Shown here: piece after piece, positions 25,301 to 37,300 of the stretch
Numbering within the stretch: position 1 is the first letter of the stretch
Layout: each line of letters opens with the position of its first letter
Assembly (NCBI GenBank): GCA_022605955.1
Contig: JAKCOZ010000315.1
Span: 186,001 to 250,000, forward strand
DNA length: 64,000 bases
DNA from: Rallus limicola
Taxonomy: Eukaryota > Chordata > Aves > Gruiformes > Rallidae
Direction: 5' to 3'
Made by a program: the position numbers and the translations under genes
The notes under the pieces: generated by a model
What the model saw: only the letters and a program-made list of their open reading frames with translations
Database searches by the model: none
Told to the model about the DNA's origin: nothing

Positions 25301-28300
25301 AAATTGGGCTGTCCTCGGTGTGCTGACAAAGCAGGACTGCTCAAGCCTGTGCCAGACCTGCCTCTTCCTGCTCAAAATAACCCCCAGCTTGTCTTTCTAA
25401 CGAGAGATCTCAAGTCAGGGAAGCACAAACAGGGCTCTGAATCCCCTCAGACTTCTCCTGCTGCCCGTGTTCTGCTCGTTGGCCGCTGTGAACAGCGTCT
25501 CTCGCTCACCGCTGGCTTGGGACCACTCAGGGAATGTTCTTGCCCTGGGGAGGTGGTTCCTGTGCTACATACCCAAACCTGGGTCTGGTGCCAGACTTTG
25601 TATCGTTACCTGGGGCGTGTTGGGCTTTAATCCCTTCGTGCAGCTGGAGCCTGTGTCCAGGCGGTCGCTGTCTCGCTCTCGGTCGGTGCTACATCCTTCC
25701 CTCTGCCCCTGAGGACAGCAGCTTGCTCTGCTGGTGTCTCTGCCAACCCCAAAGGCTGCGCCTGCAGCAGCCTGTGCCCTGTGCCCCCATCTTTCCACAC
25801 CCCCTCACATGCACACCCCGCTTCTGGGTTTACCTCTCGGCAGCTCGTGGTGCCGTCCCTGCCCCTTCGGGGTGTTTGGTGGGTCTGGGGAATGGGAACG
25901 GCTCCATGGCAGGGTTTAAAAAGCAAAAGGAAAGGTCACCTCCTCCAAAGAACAATTAGAAATGCACAAAGTCCAAAACTGCCCACTTAGGACAGTGTTT
26001 TGGGCAGTTTGCTGGCCTGTATTCCGGTGCAGAATGGAGTGGGAATGCTTCCCAGGCGGGGAGGGTGAGCCTGTGGTAGCGTGGCTCTGGGCAGCACTGG
26101 AGTGATCCTCTCCTGCCCCCTTGGAGGAAACAGCCCCCAGCACGTTGTCATTCTGTCTGGAGAAGCCTCCAGCTGGCTCCTGCCGCTGTTCAGTTGCTGT
26201 TTGGGTGTCTCAGAACCTCGATACAGACTCTGTGACAGGTTCACTGGGCCAGGCTGCCCAGGGGGTGTGGAGTCTCCTTCTCTGGAGAGATTCCAGCCCC
26301 GTCTGGACAGCGCCCTGTGTGCCCTGTGCTAGGGACCCTGCTTTGGCAGGGGGTTGGACCTGATGAGGGGATTGTCCCTCTCTGCTCTGCCCTGGGGAGG
26401 CCCCAGCTGGAGTCCTGTGTATAGAGCTGGGGCCCCAGGACAAGAGAGATGTGGGGCTGTTGGAGAGGGGTCAGAGGAGCCCCGGAGATGCTCAGGGGGC
26501 TGGAGCAGCTCCCCTGTGGAGAGAGGCTGAGGGAGCTGGGCTGGGTCAGCCTGGAGAAGAGAAGGCTGTGGGGGGACCTCATTGCAGCCTGCCAGTCCCT
26601 GAAGGGAGCAGAGGAACAGGAGGGGAATGGGCTTGTTCAAGGGCAGAGCCTGGCAGGACAAGGGGCTGGAGTGAAGCTGGAGGAGGGGAGGGGGAGAGGA
26701 GAGATTGGGGGGAAGTTCTGTGCAGAGAGAGTGGGGAGGGGCTGTCAGGGGCTGCCCAGAGAGGGGGTGGGTGCCCCGTCCCTGGGGGTGTTGAAGGCCA
26801 GGTTGGCTGGGGCCCTGGGCACCCTTGTGTAGCTCCAGGCCTGGAGGTTGGTGTCCCTGCCTGTGGCAGGGGGTTGGAGCTCTGGGACCCTTGGGGTCCC
26901 TCCCAACCCAGCCCAATCTGGGATTCTGTGATTCTGTGATCTCTGGAGGTCCATTCCAACCCCCATGATTCTGTGAGCCTGTGATTCAGAGCAGTGGGCT
27001 GTCCACAGCCAGATTTTAACTGGGGAGATGCCCAGTTTATCCCAGTAGGATAAATTTTGGGGAGAGCACAGTGCCAGTGTGGAAGCAGTGCCTGTAGTCA
27101 CGGGGCAGCGGAGTGTCTCACCGGCTCTTCTCTCTCTTGCAGTTGGTGTATCCCTACGACTTCAGGCTGACAGAGAAGGAGGTAACAACTGGCTCTCTGG
27201 TGGTTTGCTTTGGTTTTCCCAGTTGTGAAGATACTGGGCTGTGGCCACGGGGGGGTTTCTGACTCTGTGGTTTTTGTTTCTTGCAGAAAACGAGTATCTG
27301 CTACTTGTCCTTCCCAGACTCCTATTCAGGTAGGTCACATCTCTGCCCCTGTCTGCAGGGCAGCTCCTTGCAGTGGGCTCAGGATGGAAAGAGTGAGTCA
27401 TCGACCTCTGCTGCAGCAGAGACTGATGGGCTGCACCTTGTAGAAGCATCACATCATCATCAAAAGGATGATGCATCAAAAGGAGCATTGCCAGCAGGTC
27501 ACAGATGGGGATCCTCCCCCTCTGCTCTGCCCTGCTCAGGCCCCAGCTGGAGTGTTGTGCCCAGTGCTGGGCTCCCTGGGATCAACCAGCCAGGGATCTC
27601 CTGGAGAGAGTCCAGAGGAGGGACAGGGAGATGCTGAAGGGCCTGGAGCATCTCCCCTGGGAGGAAAGGCTGAGGGAGCTGGGGCTGTTCAGCCTGGAGA
27701 GAAGAGACTGAGAGGGGATCTGATCCCTGGGGATCAAGAGCTGAAGGGTGGGACCCAGGGGCCATGGGCAGCCTCTGCTCAGGGTCTGTGGGGACAGGAC
27801 AAGGGGCAATGGGCTCAAGTTGGAGCCCAGGGAGTTCCCCCCCAATGTGGGGAAGAACTTCTTCCCGGTGAGGGTGAGGGAGCCCTGGGCCAGGCTGCCC
27901 AGGGGGTGTGGAGTCTCCTTCTCTGGAGAGATTCCAGCCCCGTCTGGACAGCGCCCTGTGTGCCCTGTGCTAGGGACCCTGCTGTGGCAGGGGGTTGGAC
28001 CCCAGGGGCTCGGGGTGTTGAGGCTGGAGCAGAGGAGGGATGAGGTGCTCAGGGAGATGAGGTGCTCAGGGATCTGGCTCAGCACAGGACAGGGGCGCTT
28101 GGACTCCCTGGGCTCCAAGGGCTTTTCCAGCCTGGGGACTCTGTGAATTCATCCCAGAATCTGTTTCTTTAGGACCCACTTCTGATTTTTCACAGCTTTG
28201 CCTAGTCAGTTTGCATTTTAAGGATGAGTTTCCACTGGTTCCTCAGAGCTTCATGAACACCCAAGAGAAATGTTCCTTTTGTTCAAGTAAATTATTTACT

Positions 28301-31300
28301 ATTAGTAGTATCTTCCTAGCACACCCAGCAGTGTTTGCTCTCCTCTGGAGCACCTCACCCATAGGCACTGGGAAGGGAGGATGTCCTCTCACCCTCAAGA
28401 GCACCTTAAGTGTGTTGCTGGTGAGCTCCACGCCTCAAACTCCCCTCACAGCAGATATCTTTGTACCTACTGGGCCCTGCTCCTTCTGCCCACCCCGTCC
28501 AACCGATGGGATCCTGAGGGCTTCCTGCCCCTTGGTTTTCTGCTGTGCAGAGTAGGCTTGGTGGGGTCACCTGGAGCTGCTCAGACTGGGGCTGGTCTTG
28601 GTTCTTTGCTAAGACTAGGGGCAAGAATCAGCCTTAAACGAGTGTTGCCTGGGCTTGGGTAAGGCTCTTCACGGGTTTCTAGGAAGGTGGAGAAGAAGCA
28701 GTGGCTGCAGCTGCTTGGGGCAGGTGATACTGGCCGATGTCCCCTCAGCTTCCCAGCAGCAGCCTGCCAAGGTCTGGCTCGGTGTGTCTGGCTCTGGGGT
28801 CTCTCAGTTTTGCTCTGGGCTTGCAGGGGGTTATGCTGTTCCTCTCTGCTCCACCGTCAGGTTTGGAGCGGTGTAAATGCCCATCCCTGCCTTTGCCAGT
28901 GTTTCTGGCCGGAGGAATTCCCAACTTGCTCCTGACTGAAGGTTCTTGCTAAGTGCTTGTGCCCTTCTCTGCCTCAGGTGGCCTGGGGGATACCCAGTTT
29001 AGCTTCCGCCTTCGCCAGTCTGGGGGACAGAGGGCTGCTCACTACGAGGACGACGGCGAGTACAATCGAGAGGCTCCCCTAACGCTGCAGGTCAGTGGCA
29101 TTTCACTGGGCTGCTTCTGCCTGCCAAGCCAACGGGGTGTCCCTGCGTTGGAAGCCAAACGGGCTTCTGGCTTGTTTGCTCCACGTGAAGATTCCCTGAT
29201 CTCCCAGCAATCCTGGCAGACTGGGGAAGTGCCACTCGCCTGGAGCCTGGCAGATGTGGCACCCGGAGACAAGAAGGGTTGGAAGGAGGATCCAGGGAGC
29301 TACAGGCCTGTCAGTCTGACCTCAGTCCCAGGGAAGATCATGGAGAGGGTCATTTTGGGAGCTGTCATGCAGCACATGGGTGATGGTCAGGGGATCAGGC
29401 CCAGTCAGCAGGGGTTTACAGAAGGTAGATCCTGTCAAACTCACCTGATTGCCTTCTATGACACGCTGACCCACTTAATGGACCAGGGGGAGGCTGTGGA
29501 TGTGTCTGCCTGGACTTCAGGAAAGCCTTTGGCAGGGTTTCTCACAGCATTGTGATTGAGAAACTGGCTGCCACTGGCCTGGACAGGGGGACCCTCAGCT
29601 GGGTTAAACACTGGCTGGATGGCCAGGCCCAAAGGGTGAGTGGAGCCAAACCCAGCTGGAGACACGAGTGGCGTCCCCAGGGCTCAGTGCTGGGCCCAGC
29701 TCTGTTCAACATCTTCATCAGTGACCTGGATGAAGGGATTGAATGTTCCCTCAGTCAGTTTGGGGGTGACACTGAGCTAGGAGGAAGTGTTGATCTGCCT
29801 GAGGGTGGGGAGGCTCTTCAGAGGGACCTGACCAGGCTGGAGCCATGGGCTGAGCCCAGCGGGATGAGGTTCAACAGGGCCAAGGGCAGAGTCCTGCCCA
29901 TGGGACACAACAACCCCCGGCAGCGCTGCAGGCTGGGGCAGAGCGGCTGGAGAGCTGCTGGGAGAAGGAGCTGGGGGTGTTGGGGGAGCTCAGCCTGCCC
30001 AGGAGCCAGCAGTGTGCCCGGGGGGCCAGGAAGGGCAGCGGCATCCTGGCTTGTGTCAGAGCCAGCGTGGCCAGGAGGTGTGGGGAGGGGATTGTGCCCC
30101 TGGGCTGGGCAGTGGGGAGGCTGCAGCTGGAGTGCTGGGGGCAGCTGTGGGCCCCTCAGCATCAGAAGGCCATGGAGGGCCTGGAGCGTGTCCAGAGAAG
30201 GGCAAGCAGGCTGGGGAAGGGGCTGGAGAGCAGCAAAGCTTGCGAGGAGCGGCTGAGGGAGCTGGGGGTGTTGAGGCTGGAGCAGAGGAGGCTGAGGGGA
30301 GAGCTTCTCCCCCCTGCCCTGCCCTGCCCTGCCCTGCCCTGCCAGGAGGGTGCCCAGAGGTGGGCGAGGGTCTCTTCAGGCAGGGGCCAGGAGCTGGCAG
30401 GAGGGGCAATGGGCTCAAGCTGGGCCAGGGCAGGCTCAGCTCAGCTGGGAGGATACAATCCCAGGAGGGTTGGTGGTCTCAGAGGCGGTGGGAGGATGGC
30501 TTTTCCTCAGTGCTGCTCACAGGGCTGTTCAGCTTATGGCTCTGTAGCTGTTGGATACTGTCCTGCTGACCCATTGCCAACGTCCTGGATTCTGTTGTGG
30601 GAAACTAATATTTGGGAAGAGAAAGGAGCCTGAAACCAGGAGGCCTGTGGAGCTTCTGAAGATGATAGAGGATGGTCTTTGTGTTCAGCGCTGGTAGCTG
30701 CCCATCCTGCTGGGTGCCTGTGTGAGCTCTTTGAGGCCATCACTGGGGGTGTGTGTTGTCTGGTGGTTTTCATGGATAATGAGGGAAGCGTGGTTCAGCT
30801 CTGGGCTTCATCCTGAGCAGAGCTTCCTGCACAGCCCTGAATGCCCAGCTGAAGAGGAACAGCCCGGGTAGGGGAGAGGATGTTTCCTCCTCTCAGCAGG
30901 TGATGTATTCCTCCCTCAAAAATACATAATCCTCTCAGTGGCAAAGACAACCCCACAATCAGAGCACATCAGTGGCAGCACAGGGTGCCAGGGTGAGCTC
31001 CTGGGCTGGCCCAGCTCCCTTCATTAGCAGAAACCTCAATTAACCCTTGAGGTGCTGCAGAAAGGGGGGAGCGTAAGGTGCTACCTTTCTCTTCTGGTGC
31101 CTTTAGCTGTTGGTAGCTGCTCTCTATCCTCCTGCTTGGCCAACCCTCCTGGATAGCTGTGTGGGGATAACTCGGGTGACAGGGTGTCCGTGAGCCAGCA
31201 GTGTGTCCTGGGGCTGGGAGAGCCAGTGGGATCCTGGGGGCATCAGGAGGAGTGTGGGCAGCAGGGGACAGGAGGGGATCCTCTCCCTCTGCTCTGCCCT

Positions 31301-34300
31301 GCTCAGGCCCCAGCTGGAGTGTTGTGTCCAGTGCTGGGCTCCCTGGGATCAACCAGCCAGGGATCTCCTGGAGAGAGGCCAGAGGAGGGACAGGGAGATG
31401 CTGAAGGGCCTGGAGCATCTCCCCTGGGAGGAAAGGCTGAGGGAGCTGGGGCTGTTCAGCCTGGAGAGAAGAGACTGAGAGGGGATCTGATCCCTGGGGA
31501 TCAAGAGCTGAAGGGTGGGACCCAGGGGCCATGGGCAGCCTCTGCTCAGGGTCTGTGGGGACAGGACAAGGGGCGCTGGGCTCAAGTTGGAGCCCAGGGA
31601 GTTCCCCCCCAATGTGGGGAAGAACTTCTTCCCGGTGAGGGTGAGGGAGCCCTGGGCCAGGCTGCCCAGGGGGTGTGGAGTCTCCTTCTCTGGAGAGATT
31701 CCAGCCCCGTCTGGACAGCGCCCTGTGTGCCCTGTGCTAGGGACCCTGCTTTGGCAGGGGGTTGGACCCCAGGGGCTCTGGGGGGCCCTTCCAAACCCTA
31801 CAGCTCTGTGAGCCTGTGACTGCATCGCAGCAGCGGTGGTGTAGTGTTGGGGCAGCACCCAGAGGAGGTGGTTGTTGGTGGCTGTTGGTAACTGTGGGTC
31901 TCTCTTGCAGCGGGAGTCGGCTCATTACTTCGGTTACGTGTACTTCAGGCAAGTCAAGGACAGCTCCATGAAGAGGGGCTATTTTCAGAAGGTGAGTGCC
32001 CCCAGCAGCTCCCTCCTCTCAGCCTGTCTGGAGCTGTGCAGGGGCAGCGATCCACAGCTGTGGAACAGGCTTCCTACCTGACACCCACAGCGTTTCTGCC
32101 GGGAGCAGCAGATGTCACGGGGAGCAGGGCTGTGTGGGGGGTGTCACTCCAAACCCACCTGGGTGCCGTTGCCATGGTCTGGGAGTCCCATGAGCAGTGA
32201 CCTGCTGCCTGAAGCATGAGATCCCAGAGACCCCAGAGCGCTCCAATGTTGGCTGCAGTATAGACACTGGCAGGGGGAGGATGTGTGCTGGCACTGTGGT
32301 GTGTGCTGGCTGGGCTGTAACCCTGCCCCTGGCCTTGTGTTAATCTCCCTACCAGCCCCTGGGGAGGGGATTCCCTCCTGACTCACAGCACTGGTGCTGC
32401 TGGTCCCTGTCTGCTACCAGAACTGCTTTGACACCAACGGTGGAGAAGAACAGCATGGACTGATGGACATCATCTTTATTTCAGTAGAAGGACACAAAGT
32501 GCCTTGTGGTACCCAGATGGACAGGTCCAGCTGCTGCCTGGTCAGTGGTGTCCACAGGCGTTGAGCAGAGCGTGGCCAAGGGGTCCAGGAGGGGTCTGTT
32601 CTTCTCCCCTCTGCTTCCCCTTCTGAGCCACAGCTGGGGCTGGGCTCCCAGTTCAGGACAGACTGGGAGCTGCTGGGGAGAGGCCAGGGAGGGTACGAGG
32701 ATGAGGAGGGGCTGGAGGGGAGGGAAGGCTGAGAGAGCCGGGGCTGCTGAGCCTGGGGAAGAGAAGCCTGCGAGGGGATCCCATCGACACCCACCCCTAT
32801 CTAAAGGGGGGGCAGGGGAGGGGCCAGACTCTGCCCAGGGGGGCCCAGCGACAGGACAAGGGGCAAGGGGCACAAACTGGAGCAGGGGAAGGTCCATCCC
32901 AGCGGGAGGAAGAACTTCTTCCCTCTGCCCAGGGTGCCCGAGCCCTGGGCCCGGCTGCCCGGAGAGGGTGGGGAGTCTCCTTCTCCGGGGAGATCCCACC
33001 CCGGGGCTCCAGGTGACCCTGCTTGGGCAGGGCTGGGGCTGGGGGGTCTCCAGGGCTCCCTCCAGCCCCCCCCCAGACTGAGGTCTGGGATCCTGTGATA
33101 ACAGAGATCTTTCAGACTTTGAGGGAAGGAAGATACTTGCCTTGGCCCCCGTTTTCCTCCCTGGGTCCATGGCATTGCTCTCCCAGTAGTGTTTATGTCA
33201 CATCAGAAGATACAATGCCATCCTCTCAACCAAATGAACTTCCAACACCTGCCCTTCAGAGAGCAGTGCTTCATGGTAGATCCAACTGGTAACCCTTAGA
33301 AAACAGGGAAAAATAGGGACACTGTTCTGTCCCAGTGGGCGCTTGCCCTGCTGTGGTTGCTCTTCCCTCCTGCAGCAGTGACGTGGAGTTTCCTTCAAAG
33401 AGAAGGGCTACTACAGCCCCGAGGTTCCTCCACCTCCACTAGAGCAGTAGATTGATCCCTCAGAAGAGTTGGAGGAGAGAAGAGAGACAGGACAATGCAG
33501 GGAGCTGCTGTGTTAGTTATCCCAGTTATCCCAGAATGACCTGGACACCCAGGGTCCCCCAGAGCCCGAAGGCTCGACAGCTCACAAGATTTCCACCCCT
33601 AAAAGTGCTGCTTTTGAGCTCTTTTCAGGTTTTCTGAGCAGAACCCTCTAGGAAGCAGTGTCTAGAGGAGCAGCTCAAGGAATGATTGTGCCAGGGGGGT
33701 TCTGACTCCTCAGTGTACCTTCTTTTTGCAGTCTCTGGTGCTGGTGTCACGCCTTCCGTACGTGAACTTGTTCCAGTCCCTGCTGCAGCTCATTGCTCCT
33801 GAGTACTTTGACAAGCTGGAGCCATGCCTGGAGGCAGGTGAGCACCCACACCTGGGAAGGAGGGTCCCCTTTCTGAACCTTTCTTTGTTTTTACAACCTC
33901 TCCCCTGAAGCCAGGCTGGGAGAGTTGGGGTTGTTCAGCCTGGAGAAGAGAAGGCTCTGGGGAGATCTCACAGCACCTTCCAGTCCCTGAAGGGGCTACA
34001 GGAAAGCTGGGGAGGGAGTTTTTTGGGGGGCCTGGTATGATAGGATGAGGGGGAATGCGTTTAAATTGGAAGGGGGGAAATTTAGATTAGATATTAGGAA
34101 GAAATTCTTCCCTCTGAGGGTGGTGAGGCCCTGGCACAGGGTGCCCAGGGAGGGAAGTGGTGGCTGCCCCATCCCTGGAGGTGTTTTTCCTCTCTGCTCT
34201 GCCCTGCTCAAGCCCCAGCTGGAGTGTTGTGTCCAGTGCTGGGCTCCCTGGGATCAACCAGCCAGGGATCTCCTGGAGAGAGGCCAGAGGAGGGACAGGG

Positions 34301-37300
34301 AGATGCTGAAGGGCCTGGAGCATCTCCCCTGGGAGGAAAGGCTGAGGGAGCTGGGGCTGTTCAGCCTGGAGAGAAGAGACTGAGAGGGGATCTGATCCCT
34401 GGGGATCAAGAGCTGAAGGGTGGGAGCCAGGGGCCATGGGCAGCCTCTGCTCAGGGTCTGTGGGGACAGGACAAGGGGCGCTGGGCTCAAGTTGGAGCCC
34501 AGGGAGTTCCCCCCCAATGTGGGGAAGAACTTCTTCCTGGTGAGGGTGAGGGAGCCCTGGGCCAGGCTGCCCAGGGGGTGTGGAGTCTCCTTCTCTGGAG
34601 AGATTCCAGCCCCGTCTGGACAGCGCCCTGTGTGCCCTGTGCTAGGGACCCTGCTTTGGCAGGGGGTTGGACCCCAGGGGCTCTGGGGGGCCCTTCCCAC
34701 CCCTGTGACTCTGTGATTCAAGGCTGGGTTGGATGGGGCCTTGAGCAGCCTGGGCTGGGGGGTGTCCCTGCCCATGGCAGGAGGTTGGGACTGGATTGAT
34801 CTTTGAGGTCCCTTCCCACCGTTCTGTGATTCCATTAAATCCTTCAGCAGTTTGATTTGGAGCTTCCTGAAAGACAGTTGAAATCTTCCAAATTAATTAA
34901 TTCTGGAACAAATTCCAACAGGGAAAAGCTCTCATCCAGGAGGCTGCTTGGCAAAGGTATAAACGGTGTGAAGGATGCAGCAACGGGAAGTGTCTGACAG
35001 CCTCAACGGGTGACACTGTCAGCTGTGTGTACAGGGTATTCCCAGAGAGAGGGACACACTGGCACTGCTGCATCTCTGCCTGGCACAGTTCAGCTGAACA
35101 GTGATTTTTTTGGTGCTGCTGGGCCTGTGCTGCCTCTGGAGCTGTGCAGTGGGTCGGGTGTCTGACCTGGACTTGCACAAGTGTCAGCTCTTCAGAGGGA
35201 CCTGGCCAGGCTGGAGCCATGGGCTGAGCCCAGCGGGATGAGGTTCAACAGGGCCAAGGGCAGAGTCCTGCCCATGGGACACAACAACCCCCGGCAGCGC
35301 TGCAGGCTGGGGCAGAGCGGCTGGAGAGCTGCTGGGAGAAGGAGCTGGGGGTGTTGGGGGAGCTCAGCCTGCCCAGGAGCCAGCAGTGTGCCCGGGGGGC
35401 CAGGAAGGGCAGCGGCATCCTGGCTTGTGTCAGAGCCAGCGTGGCCAGGAGGTGTGGGGAGGGGATTGTGCCCCTGGGCTGGGCAGTGGGGAGGCTGCAG
35501 CTGGAGTGCTGGGGGCAGCTGTGGGCCCCTCAGCATCAGAAGGCCATGGAGGGCCTGGAGCGTGTCCAGAGAAGGGCAAGCAGGCTGGGGAAGGGGCTGG
35601 AGAGCAGCAAAGCTTGCGAGGAGCGGCTGAGGGAGCTGGGGGTGTTGAGGCTGGAGCAGAGGAGGCTGAGGGGAGAGCTTCTCCCCCCTGCCCTGCCCTG
35701 CCCTGCCCTGCCAGGAGGGTGCCCAGAGGTGGGCGAGGGTCTCTTCAGGCAGGGGCCAGGAGCTGGCAGGAGGGGCAATGGGCTCAAGCTGGGCCAGGGC
35801 AGGCTCAGCTCAGCTGGGAGGGCCAAGTTCTTCCCTGGCAGAGTTGTGGGGCTGTGGCCCAGGCTGCCCAGGGAGGGGGCTGAGTCCCCAGCCCTGGGGG
35901 TGTTGAACAGAGGGGAGATGAGGTGCTCAGGGATCTGGCTCAGCACAGGACAGGGGCGCTTGGACTCCCTGGGCTCCAAGGGCTTTTCCAGCCTGGGGAC
36001 TCAGGGATAAAGTGTTTGTAACTGGCCGGGGGACGTGTGAGCTGGGAACCAGCAGTAGTTAGGCTGGCAGGATTTAGGACTGGCCAAATTCCTGTACTGA
36101 CCTTGTGATGAAACTCCTGTCCTTCCCCCTGTCCCTGCAGTGTGCAATGAGATCGATCAGTGGCCGCCTCCTGTGCCAGGACAGACTCTGAACCTTCCTG
36201 TGATGGGAGTCGTCATTCAGGTACACCTTGCTGCTGGTCAGCAGGCTGAGCAGACTGGGAGCTCAAACATGTTATTCCCTTTTCTTCTGGCTTTTAAAAC
36301 TGCTCTTTCCCTGGGTTCTTCCCCTTTATTATCCCTATCTGCTGCTCCGTTCAGATAGGTAACTGTGGGAGCTTCTGCCACGTGGATGGTTCAGGGAAGA
36401 AAGCGAAGGGTGTGGGTGTGCTGCTTCCATCTCCCTGGATAATCCCTCTGTTCCCATTCGGATCTAGGTGAGAATCCCCTCAAGGGTGGACAAGCCAGGA
36501 TCGAGCCCGGTGAAGCAGTTCAATCAAGAGGTGAGATGACACGTGGCACAACACACGTGCCCTGGGGAGGCCCCAGCTGGAGTCCTGTGTCCAGAGCTGG
36601 GGCCCCAGGACAAGAGAGATGTGGGACTGTTGGAGAGGGGCCAGAGGAACCTGGGGACTCTGGGATTCTGTATTCCCAACCCTTCTTGTCTCTAGTTGTT
36701 TCCCAAGCTCTGCCTTGTACCAGGGGAAACTCTAGAAAATGAGGGAGCAGGCATGGTTAGTGTTTCACATCTCGCAGAGGAGGGCTCCTCGGGTATCTTT
36801 TACCAAAGGAGCATTTACACCTTGAATGCTCAGTCCTGATCTGTTCTGGCTCATTTCACGTGTTAGCCTCGTGACTGTAGAGGGAGCTACTTTGTGATTG
36901 TTGTGGTCGGTTTAGATGGCATTTCAGTCAGGATTCTTCCCTTCACTAACACTTCTGGGTTTCTTTGGTGTTTTTCTTCCTCTCCCTCGTTTAGAATCTG
37001 TTACCAGCCCCACTGGTTCTCCCCAGTATTCATGAACTGGATCTTTTCAGGTGAGAGCCACCATCCCTGCAACCCTCTCTCCTTCCTCTTTCCCCTCTCC
37101 CTGCTCAGAGCATCCTCTAAACCGTTGCTAAAGGGTCAAATGAGGAATCAAACCTGGCTGGTGTGGTGCTTAAACCTGGGTGTGCTGCCCTTACCCCCCC
37201 CCCCCCATGGTGTCCTGGTTAAAGGGGGGATTCTTGTTTTAACCCCTCCTCTTGTCTTGACCCCCCTCTTGGCTCATGGTGTTTTGAAGCGCAGGTGTTG

